Source: CAYVTD01 sp964454445 (GTDB lineage Bacteria > Bacteroidota > Ignavibacteria > Kapaibacteriales > UBA2268). Taken from it: 11,842 nucleotides of DNA. How positions within the stretch are numbered: position 1 is the first letter of the stretch; every line of letters begins with the position of its first letter. Shown piece by piece: positions 7,085 through 11,842 of the stretch. A program made the translations under genes and the position numbers. The notes beneath the pieces were generated by a model. It saw only the letters and a list, made by a program, of their open reading frames with translations, was not told where the DNA came from and made no database searches. The stretch lies in the NCBI GenBank assembly GCA_964454445.1, contig CAYVTD010000058.1:1-11842 (forward strand), read 5' to 3'.

Positions 7085-7119
7085 AAAAAATAGCAGGGCA
7101 GTTATTTGTAAAAAACTGC
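7085..7119 (-). terminator. Weak hairpin with U-tract in the yggS leader
   Basis: Read on the minus strand, GCAGTT (7119-7114) pairs with AACTGC (7103-7098) across a 10-nt loop. A run of six T (7090-7085) follows seven bases after the stem. It lies between the lipoprotein gene and yggS. It could be a weak terminator for the former or a leader structure for the latter. The 6-bp stem and the gap before the T-run make this uncertain. Confidence 0.3.
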
Positions 7120-7177
7120 TTATTTTCTATAATAAAGAAAAGATTTTAGGGAAATTATTGTTTAAATGTGAAAAGAA

Positions 7178-8287
7178 TTACAGTTGCTGGAGCATTTTCC
7201 TTGCTTTTGGAATATATTCGCTATTAGGATTCTCATTAATAAGAGTTTGGTAATATATGCGAGCTTTCTCGGCATTTCCTAAACGGAGCAGGGACTCGGC
7301 AATCATCATTTGTGCTTTGTCGCGATAAGGCGATTTTTTTTCTTTCAAAGTTTTTCTATAAAATTCAATTGCAACAGAGAAATTTTGAAGCATATAGTAA
7401 GCCTCTCCAAGCCAATAATTGCATTTACTAATAAAAACATTGTCTTTGCTTGTATCAATCGCAGCTTTCATATTAGCAACTGCAGAACTATAATCTTTTC
7501 TTTCAAAATCGGTAATTGCTGTTTGATAAATTGATTCGGAAGTATTGCCATTCAAATCTTCGACTTTGTCGGGCAATTTGACTTCTTCTACTACTGGTTT
7601 TTCGGGTGTTTTAGCTGCAACTGGAGCTATCGTAAAGTTGCCCCCACCTTTTAAAGCATTTTCAGAAGAATTATTAACAATTTTTTTCTCGTTTTCCACT
7701 TGTTCATCAGGCAAAATAATACTTGAATTCGAACTCTGGGTTTTTGATGTGTTTGTGCTTTTTGTCGGCTTGCCTTTCGTAGGAGTTGTAGTTTTACTTT
7801 CATCAAGATAACGCCTGATTTGCGATAGAGATGTTTTAATCTCCTCTACGTCAGTTCCCAATTTATCCACTTTAGTTCTTGTCGTTGCTTGCTCTTCGCT
7901 TAACTTCTTCAGTTGTTGAGATAATGAAGGAACACTTGTTTCTGACTCTTCCTGACTATGCTCTTGGAAGTCTTTAGGCTGGTAGCTCTCTGAAAAATCG
8001 ATTGTTTTATTCTTTTGCTCAATTAAATTTGCGAATTCATCAATTTTGTTTGTATTGTCTTTGTTATTATTACTTTTTTTATCATCTGGCTTGATTTCAT
8101 TGCGTTTCAAGTGGCGATAATCCTTGTTTTCCTGCGAGACTGTCTTGCTTACCGGCTTTTGGTTGTTATACCTCACACTTCTTGGCGAGCAGGAACTGAC
8201 TAATATCATACAAGCAATGGAGGAGAATATCAGCCAATTTTTGATAATAAAAAATAATTCAATATTATTTTTTGCAATATATCTCAT
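7178..8287 (-). CDS. CpoB/YbgF-like TPR lipoprotein with coiled coil
   Basis: A 369-residue envelope protein. The N-terminal hydrophobic segment (about 11-30) ends in VSSC with Cys33, a plausible lipobox, so it is predicted to be a lipoprotein. Residues 40-118 are polar, Lys/Asn/Gln-rich and low complexity. A heptad-like coiled coil spans about 121-163 (LSQQLKKLSEEQ to LSQIRRYL). A Thr/Ser/Pro-rich linker runs to about 250, and the C-terminal 120 residues form about three TPR repeats (252-280, 288-317, 324-354) with the YWLGEAYY and AIEFY patterns of the YbgF/CpoB family. CpoB ties Tol-Pal function to peptidoglycan synthesis during division, and coiled coil followed by TPRs is its layout. However, no tol or pal genes are adjacent and lipidation is not usual for CpoB, so a BamD-like or other TPR scaffold remains possible. 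No Shine-Dalgarno precedes the ATG. The gene is divergent from mraZ across the long AT-rich region. Confidence 0.7.
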   Translation of the reverse strand: MRYIAKNNIELFFIIKNWLIFSSIACMILVSSCSPRSVRYNNQKPVSKTVSQENKDYRHLKRNEIKPDDKKSNNNKDNTNKIDEFANLIEQKNKTIDFSESYQPKDFQEHSQEESETSVPSLSQQLKKLSEEQATTRTKVDKLGTDVEEIKTSLSQIRRYLDESKTTTPTKGKPTKSTNTSKTQSSNSSIILPDEQVENEKKIVNNSSENALKGGGNFTIAPVAAKTPEKPVVEEVKLPDKVEDLNGNTSESIYQTAITDFERKDYSSAVANMKAAIDTSKDNVFISKCNYWLGEAYYMLQNFSVAIEFYRKTLKEKKSPYRDKAQMMIAESLLRLGNAEKARIYYQTLINENPNSEYIPKARKMLQQL

Positions 8288-8342
8288 ATTTATAATGATT
8301 TACTGTGTATATTTTATTATTAAAATAATCTTTTATTTCTAT

Positions 8343-8372
8343 TTGACAATACCCGTGCCAAAATGATTAAAT
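8343..8372 (+). promoter_or_regulatory. Possible sigma70-type promoter, distal to mraZ
   Basis: TTGACA (8343-8348) is followed after 18 bp by TTAAAT (8367-8372), preceded by TG in an extended -10 position. The reverse complement of the same -35 region reads TTGTCA, with TATTTT 16 bp further on the minus strand. Overlapping divergent promoters for the lipoprotein gene and mraZ are therefore conceivable. Base composition makes chance matches common. Confidence 0.27.
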
Positions 8373-8442
8373 GACAAGTAAATCAAATTCAGAAATTTTT
8401 TTTAACAGTCAAAAAAATCTTTCAAATAATATTAAGCTCAAC

Positions 8443-8470
8443 TTGACAATTTAAAAAAATGACATAGTTA
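8443..8470 (+). promoter_or_regulatory. Possible mraZ promoter abutting the first operator
   Basis: A perfect TTGACA -35 hexamer lies at 8443-8448. The -10 is poor (TAGTTA at 8465-8470, 16-bp spacer, or CATAGT at 8463-8468). The first GTGGG core starts at 8471, so MraZ bound there would cover the -10/start region. The call rests on the -35 match and position. Confidence 0.35.
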
Positions 8471-8490
8471 GTGGGTAATTGTGGGGAATA
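8468..8490 (+). promoter_or_regulatory. MraZ operator, distal copy
   Basis: Two GTGGG cores in direct repeat, at 8471-8475 and 8481-8485, lie 10 bp apart start to start. MraZ is known to bind short direct repeats with TGGG-type cores spaced about one helical turn apart upstream of its own gene. The element matches the proximal copy at 18 of 23 positions. The invariant parts are TTAGTGG at the start and GTGGGGAATA at the end. Confidence 0.72.
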
Positions 8491-8606
8491 TTGATTTTGT
8501 TGATAACCAAAACATTTATTAATAATCTTAATTTCAATAAACCTAATAATATATTTTTTTTAAATGAGTTAATAAAAAATTTTTTCAAAATATTATAAAA
8601 ATTAAT

Positions 8607-8634
8607 TTGTTTTTACTCATTTTTTTAGTAGATT
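8607..8634 (+). promoter_or_regulatory. Possible proximal mraZ promoter
   Basis: TTGTTT (8607-8612), a 16-bp spacer and TAGATT (8629-8634) give a mediocre sigma70-like promoter. A start near 8641 would fall inside the second operator. This copies the promoter-then-operator order of the distal element, which is the main reason to list it. Confidence 0.28.
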
Positions 8635-8655
8635 AGTGGCCCAAAGTGGGGAATA
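8633..8655 (+). promoter_or_regulatory. MraZ operator, proximal copy
   Basis: GTGGC (8636-8640) and GTGGG (8646-8650) cores lie 10 bp apart, about 75 bp before the mraZ start. The final ten bases GTGGGGAATA are identical to the distal copy, and the copies are 165 bp apart. The GTG at 8646 could be mistaken for an mraZ start codon but belongs to this operator. Confidence 0.72.
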
Positions 8656-8726
8656 AAAAAAATTTCTCTGCTTGTTTATTCGAGTTGTATACTGAAGAGC
8701 TTTTATCACAGGAAAGACATAGAAGA

Positions 8727-9206
8727 ATGGCTTTTTTCAAAGGTCGCGAAACATTTTCTCTTGATAGCAAAAACAGGATTTTTATCCCAAAGAAAATGTT
8801 GATTCAAATTTCGCCTGAAGCAGAAGGTATCTTGGTGATCACCTTGGGCTTCGATCGTTGTATCTATGCCTATCCAAAAGACGAATGGCAGTATTATGAG
8901 GAACTTTTCCGCCAAAAAGATCAATTTAATGGAAAAGACCGTTTTTTCTTAAGATCTTTACTAATGTGGGCAGAAGAGGTGAAACTTGATGCACAAGGTC
9001 GTATTACTTTGCCCAAAGATCTAAAAAAAGAGTCAGGAATTACGGAAAAAGTAGATATTCTTGGGCAGGCCGATCATATTGAGTTTTGGGATCCTATTGT
9101 ATTCGACAAGTATCGCTCATCTCGCGACGAGAGTTATGAAGAAATAGCAGCAAGTGTTATGGGTAAACAAAGGCAAACTGAAAAAATGAAAAATTATTAT
9201 GGCTAG
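8727..9206 (+). CDS. mraZ: MraZ, transcriptional regulator of the division/cell-wall cluster
   Basis: MraZ is an AbrB-like DNA-binding protein that forms rings and represses its own operon in E. coli. From the ATG at 8727 the protein has 159 residues, the normal family size, and shows two tandem SpoVT/AbrB-type halves. Each half has its signature: DSKNRIFIP (13-21) and DAQGRITLP (88-96), i.e. DxK(G/N)R and DxxGR. The open frame extends 27 codons upstream to a GTG at 8646, but that GTG lies inside a GTGGGG operator core and the extra residues match nothing in MraZ, so I reject it. AGGAAAG (8710-8716) lies 10 nt before the chosen ATG. The first signature has Asn16 where Gly is usual. The 3' end overlaps rsmH by 8 bp, giving translational coupling. 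Autoregulation through the two upstream operators is likely. Confidence 0.95.
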   Translation: MAFFKGRETFSLDSKNRIFIPKKMLIQISPEAEGILVITLGFDRCIYAYPKDEWQYYEELFRQKDQFNGKDRFFLRSLLMWAEEVKLDAQGRITLPKDLKKESGITEKVDILGQADHIEFWDPIVFDKYRSSRDESYEEIAASVMGKQRQTEKMKNYYG

Positions 9207-10125
9207 TTATGTTTACCATCTACCTGTTCTTTTACAAGAATCAATAGGATTACTAGTTACAGACACCAGAGGTCTTTATATAGATGGAACACTCGGAGGA
9301 GGGGGGCACACAAGGGAGATTTGTCGCAAGTTTGTTTCCGGGGGGAAATTACTAAGCTTCGACAAAGATCCAGTAGCGGTAGATTATTGCATGCAGTTTC
9401 TTAAAGAGGAAATCGCAGAAGAAAAGTTGGAGATTATCAACGATTCTTATGAAAAGGCATGCTGCATAGAGGAAATCAGAGGTAATGTCAAGGGAATCCT
9501 GCTCGACCTTGGCGTCAGTTCGCGTCAGCTCGACGACGGCTCTGCCGGCTTTAGCTATCGAATTGATGCACCGCTGGATATGAGGTTCGGGCATTCGGGG
9601 GAAACAGCGGCGGATTTTTTGCTACGTGCAACCGAAGAGGAAATTAAATCAACGCTCCGTCGCTATGGAGAAGAGCCAAAAGCAGGAATTTTAGCGCGCC
9701 GCATCATTCAAACGCGGCGCGCTGCCCCTCTGAACTCCACATTCCAATTGAAATCGCTCATCGAAGATACTATTACTCCTAATCAACGATATAAAACGCT
9801 CTCGCGTGTCTTCCAAGCACTTCGTATTAAAATCAATAATGAACTCCAAACGCTTGAATCCATGCTTGCTTGCGTTCCAAATCTTCTTGCCCCCGGAGGC
9901 AGAATCGTCATCATTTCCTACCACTCCCTCGAAGATCGCATCGTCAAGCAGTTTTTCAAACAAATATCTTCAGTCATAGAAAGAGATCCTTTGACCAATG
10001 CTCCCATCATTTCCCCTCAATTTCGATTAATTACAAAAAAGACAATTTTGCCTTCAGCAGAAGAAATAAGCGATAATCCACGCGCCCGCAGTGCAAAATT
10101 AAGAGCAGCAGAAAAAATTAATTGA
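9199..10125 (+). CDS. rsmH: 16S rRNA (cytosine(1402)-N4)-methyltransferase RsmH
   Basis: RsmH (MraW) methylates N4 of C1402 in 16S rRNA using S-adenosylmethionine, tuning the ribosomal P site. The 308-residue protein matches family length and motifs: HLPVLLQESI (7-16), SAM-binding DGTLGGGGHT (29-38), LSFDKDP (52-58), LLDLGVSSRQLDD (101-113), APLDMRF (124-130), RVFQALRIKINNEL (203-216), SYHSLEDRIVK (240-250) and the C-terminal NPRARSAKLRAAE (293-305). It overlaps mraZ by 8 bp, the normal mraZ-mraW pairing at the head of the dcw cluster. Here the cluster stops: no ftsL or ftsI follows, and the next gene is on the other strand. Confidence 0.97.
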   Translation: MASYVYHLPVLLQESIGLLVTDTRGLYIDGTLGGGGHTREICRKFVSGGKLLSFDKDPVAVDYCMQFLKEEIAEEKLEIINDSYEKACCIEEIRGNVKGILLDLGVSSRQLDDGSAGFSYRIDAPLDMRFGHSGETAADFLLRATEEEIKSTLRRYGEEPKAGILARRIIQTRRAAPLNSTFQLKSLIEDTITPNQRYKTLSRVFQALRIKINNELQTLESMLACVPNLLAPGGRIVIISYHSLEDRIVKQFFKQISSVIERDPLTNAPIISPQFRLITKKTILPSAEEISDNPRARSAKLRAAEKIN

Positions 10126-10252
10126 AGAAAGTGATTATTTGTCTTTTTATAGGTTAGTAGTGAAAAGCATTTGAAAAATAAGAGTATAACTTTTGATATA
10201 AAATAGACTTAAAAAGGAGTTGAAAAAAAGTTTAGATAGCAAAGAAGCGTAA

Positions 10253-10441
10253 TCAGTCTGTTTTTTCTTTCTCCAACTGCTTTTTGTTGTCCTCTGAACT
10301 TTCCAAAGAAGAAGCTTTTTTAAACTCCTTGATGCCGGAGCCGAGTCCTTTCATCAATTCTGGGATCTTCTTGGCACCGAAGAGCAAAAGAATGGCAAAA
10401 AGAATTATAATCCACTCAGAACCACCAGGTAAGCCAAACAT
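10253..10441 (-). CDS. tatA: Sec-independent protein translocase TatA/TatE family
   Basis: TatA forms the pore-like component of the twin-arginine translocase, which exports folded proteins through the inner membrane with TatC. The 62-residue protein has the family layout: short N-terminus ending GSEW, a transmembrane helix (about 9-22, WIIILFAILLLFG), the hinge and FGAKKIPELMKGLGSGIKEFKKA (21-43) with the conserved FG and the amphipathic helix, then a charged Lys/Glu-rich tail. The small size and absence of a longer tail favour TatA/E over TatB. A strong GGAGG (10450-10446) sits 4 nt before the ATG. It follows purQ by only 18 bp on the same strand, so it is probably the last gene of the purS-purQ-tatA transcript. 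tatC is not in the window. Confidence 0.93.
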   Translation of the reverse strand: MFGLPGGSEWIIILFAILLLFGAKKIPELMKGLGSGIKEFKKASSLESSEDNKKQLEKEKTD

Positions 10442-10459
10442 AATACCTCCAAAACATAT

Positions 10460-11149
10460 TTAATAATTAGATAATATCGATTTAAAAATCTTCAATCCAT
10501 CAGAACAACCAAGCAAGCCGTCGCTGTAACGCTCCGGATGAGGCATCAAACCAAGCACATTCTTATTTTCATTGAAAATGCCTGCGATATTGTTCAAAGA
10601 ACCATTAGGATTGTCTATCTCATCAATAGTGCCATCTTGCGAGCAATACTTAAAGGCAATTCTGTTGCTGTCTTCGAGTTGCTTGATTGTATCAGGCTCA
10701 GCAAAATAGTTACCTTCGCCGTGAGCAACAGGTATTTTCAGAACTTCTTCCTTGTTTAATCCAGACGTAAAAATGGAAGAATTATTCATAGTTCGCAAAT
10801 ATACATCTTTGCAAACAAAATTAAGTGATTTATTACGAAGTAAGGCACCTGGGAGAAGTCCTGCCTCTATAAGTATCTGAAAACCATTGCAAATACCAAT
10901 GATATAACCACCTTTTGCAGCAAAATTACACACTTCGTTCATCAAAGGTGAAAAACGGGCAATGGCTCCGCAGCGCAAGTAATCACCATAAGAAAAGCCT
11001 CCGGGGAGAACGATGCAATCAATATCATTAGGGATTATGGTATCTTTGTGCCAGAGCCAATCTGCTTTGGCACCGGCATTAGTGGTAACGGCATTGTAAG
11101 CATCGTGATCGCAATTGGATCCGGGAAAAACTACTATTCCAAATTTCAT
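10460..11149 (-). CDS. purQ: Phosphoribosylformylglycinamidine synthase subunit PurQ (glutaminase)
   Basis: PurQ is the class I glutamine amidotransferase subunit of the three-part FGAM synthase (PurL-PurQ-PurS) in de novo purine synthesis. It supplies ammonia for converting FGAR to FGAM. The 229-residue protein shows the start FGIVVFPGSNCDHD (3-16), LPGGFSYGDYLRCGAIA (48-64), the nucleophile elbow GICNGFQ with Cys87, PVAHGEGNY (140-148) and the catalytic dyad in MPHPER (His204, Glu206). All triad members are present. It lies 17 bp after purS, as usual for the small-PurL type. purL itself is not in the window. Confidence 0.97.
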   Translation of the reverse strand: MKFGIVVFPGSNCDHDAYNAVTTNAGAKADWLWHKDTIIPNDIDCIVLPGGFSYGDYLRCGAIARFSPLMNEVCNFAAKGGYIIGICNGFQILIEAGLLPGALLRNKSLNFVCKDVYLRTMNNSSIFTSGLNKEEVLKIPVAHGEGNYFAEPDTIKQLEDSNRIAFKYCSQDGTIDEIDNPNGSLNNIAGIFNENKNVLGLMPHPERYSDGLLGCSDGLKIFKSILSNY

Positions 11150-11166
11150 TTATATTTAAAAAAAAT

Positions 11167-11424
11167 TTATTCAACTTCAGTCAATTCAACAAAAAAATCT
11201 TCGATTATTGGGTTGGCAATAAGCTTTTTGCAGGCATCGTTGACAAGTTTTGTGGCTATGTCTGCGTTTTCTGCTGTAACAATAAGCTCGACCAGCTTGC
11301 CGATTCTTACTGTATTAATCATCGGAAATTCGATGGAATGTAGAGCCTGTTCGACAGCTTTACCCTGCACGTCGAGAATCTGCTCTCTTAATTTGATTTT
11401 TATCGATGCCTTGAAATTTTTCAT
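11167..11424 (-). CDS. purS: Phosphoribosylformylglycinamidine synthase subunit PurS
   Basis: PurS is the small dimeric subunit that bridges PurL and PurQ in FGAM synthase. From the ATG at 11424 the protein has 85 residues, the typical size, beginning MKNFKASIKIKLREQILDVQGKAVEQALHS. It contains the family's strand-turn MINTVRIGKLVELIV. An in-frame TTG 18 bases upstream could add six residues, but the ATG gives the standard N-terminus and is preferred. A clear Shine-Dalgarno is missing. It heads the purS-purQ-tatA set and follows the S24-family gene by about 95 bp. Confidence 0.93.
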   Translation of the reverse strand: MKNFKASIKIKLREQILDVQGKAVEQALHSIEFPMINTVRIGKLVELIVTAENADIATKLVNDACKKLIANPIIEDFFVELTEVE

Positions 11425-11519
11425 ATTAATCCAGGAAAACAATTATGATTCACAAAAAATAATAGAATATAAATTTAACATATTATTGCTAAATAAGGAA
11501 ATTATATTTCAGTAGTGTA

Positions 11520-11842
11520 TTAAAGCGAGTGGATAACGTGCTTGACAATGCCTTGTATTTGAAACTCCATATATGGTTCGATAGCAATAGGTAAAAAAAT
11601 TTTGTTAGCTGAGACAAGATAAGGCTTGCCGTCAATTATTCTCAATTGTTTAACGGCAAGCTCACCATTAAGAGCAGCAATAACAATTTTACCATCGCGA
11701 GGTTCTTCTTTCGAGTTAACAACTAAAACATCGCCGTTGAAGATACTCTCGTCGATCATGCTTTCCCCGTTTACCTGCACAAGAAAAGTATCTCTTGGAG
11801 CAGGAGCAAGATAATTGTTGAGGTCAATCGAAAGAAGTGATG
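11520..11842 (-). CDS. S24-family UmuD/LexA-like protein, N-terminus cut by window edge
   Basis: The C-terminal 107 residues of a self-cleaving S24 (LexA/UmuD-type) protein are visible; the frame runs open past the right edge. It reads IDLNNYLAPAPRDTFLVQVNGESMIDESIF, with the nucleophile Ser in GESM (codon 11760-11762), then GDVLVV, PRDGKIVIAALNGELAVKQL with the general-base Lys (codon 11649-11651), and the final QIQGIVKHVIHSL. Both catalytic residues are intact. The IDLN-YL...TFLVQV lead-in and DGKIVIA-LNGELAVKQL are closer to UmuD than to typical LexA. UmuD would cleave itself when bound to RecA filaments and assist the polymerase UmuC. No umuC follows: the next gene on this strand is purS. 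Without the N-terminal part (winged helix or not) LexA or a phage-type repressor cannot be excluded. A GTG at 11780 is internal, not the start. Confidence 0.82.
   Translation of the reverse strand, partial: SLLSIDLNNYLAPAPRDTFLVQVNGESMIDESIFNGDVLVVNSKEEPRDGKIVIAALNGELAVKQLRIIDGKPYLVSANKIFLPIAIEPYMEFQIQGIVKHVIHSL

Larger units (their letters stand above)
8288..8726. other. 439-bp AT-rich regulatory region between the lipoprotein gene and mraZ
   Basis: No credible gene lies here on either strand. It holds the promoters for the divergent lipoprotein gene and mraZ, two TTGACA hexamers exactly 100 bp apart (8343 and 8443), two copies of a 23-bp MraZ-type operator (8468-8490, 8633-8655), and a leader of about 70 nt before the mraZ start. 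Much of it is runs of A and T with few G/C bases, so the GTGG cores stand out sharply. A lone TTATCAACA-like sequence (minus strand, near 8499-8508) resembles a DnaA box but is single. Confidence 0.6.

Noticed and set aside
8124..8366. 80-codon plus-strand open frame opposite the lipoprotein N-terminus
   Set aside because: It is mainly antisense to the lipoprotein signal region and spills into AT-rich spacer. The hydrophobic character comes from complementing Asn/Lys/Ile codons; it has no ribosome binding site or family match.
8499..8508. TTATCAACA-like DnaA box (minus strand) in the AT-rich region, suggesting an origin
   Set aside because: Only one near-match is present, with no cluster and no dnaA, dnaN or gyr genes nearby. 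The AT richness is shared with other intergenic regions here.
9691..9963. Minus-strand 90-codon open frame inside rsmH
   Set aside because: It lies opposite well-conserved rsmH motifs and has no recognisable domain; it is a shadow frame.
10211..10249. Shine-Dalgarno-like AAAAGGAG followed by TTG and ten codons after rsmH, possibly a remnant of ftsL
   Set aside because: The spacing from GGAG to TTG is zero, the frame stops after ten codons, and nothing in it resembles FtsL.

Overview
The window is an AT-rich bacterial chromosomal segment made mostly of housekeeping genes. Several features point to the Bacteroidota/Chlorobiota (FCB) superphylum: a thioredoxin with the extended 'EWKFEGDKPAIIDFYADWCGPCK'-type N-terminus, a DUF6132-like 'GCSSGSCPIT' membrane protein, a DUF1858 CxxC protein, a DUF3108/TapB-like secreted protein and the gene mix. 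Clear GGAG-type ribosome binding sites precede many genes, which is less typical of classical Bacteroidia. A deeper lineage such as Ignavibacteria or Kapabacteria is therefore possible. This placement is inference from protein character only.

Layout, left to right. An intrinsic terminator (23-55) ends a gene outside the window and abuts the 3' end of tsaD (minus strand; tRNA t6A37 synthesis). A divergent AT-rich spacer leads to a monocistronic thioredoxin gene with its own strong terminator, followed by adk and a secreted beta-rich protein in one short operon (plus strand). From 3233 to 8287 every gene is on the minus strand: a CpoB/YbgF-like lipoprotein; yggS (PLP homeostasis); a two-gene restriction-modification cassette (N6-adenine methyltransferase overlapping a PD-ExK endonuclease); ridA; and an overlapping pair of small cysteine-containing proteins (DUF6132-like membrane protein and DUF1858).

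A 439-bp gene-free, AT-rich region (8288-8726) separates the lipoprotein gene from mraZ-rsmH on the plus strand. It carries two copies of a 23-bp element, each with two GTGG(G) cores 10 bp apart. These match the known form of MraZ operators, so mraZ is probably autoregulated from two operators 165 bp apart. The usual ftsL-ftsI-mur continuation of the division/cell-wall cluster is absent. After rsmH come convergent minus-strand genes: an S24-family UmuD/LexA-like protein cut by the window edge, then purS-purQ-tatA.

Functional threads: tRNA and rRNA modification (tsaD, rsmH), nucleotide metabolism (adk, purS, purQ), thiol/redox functions (thioredoxin, the CxxC pair), the PLP-related pair yggS/ridA split by the R-M cassette, and envelope functions (lipoprotein, TatA, secreted protein). 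No rRNA, tRNA, CRISPR array, insertion sequence or prophage was seen. The best candidates for something new are the R-M pair of unknown specificity, the double MraZ operator and the DUF6132-DUF1858 cysteine pair.
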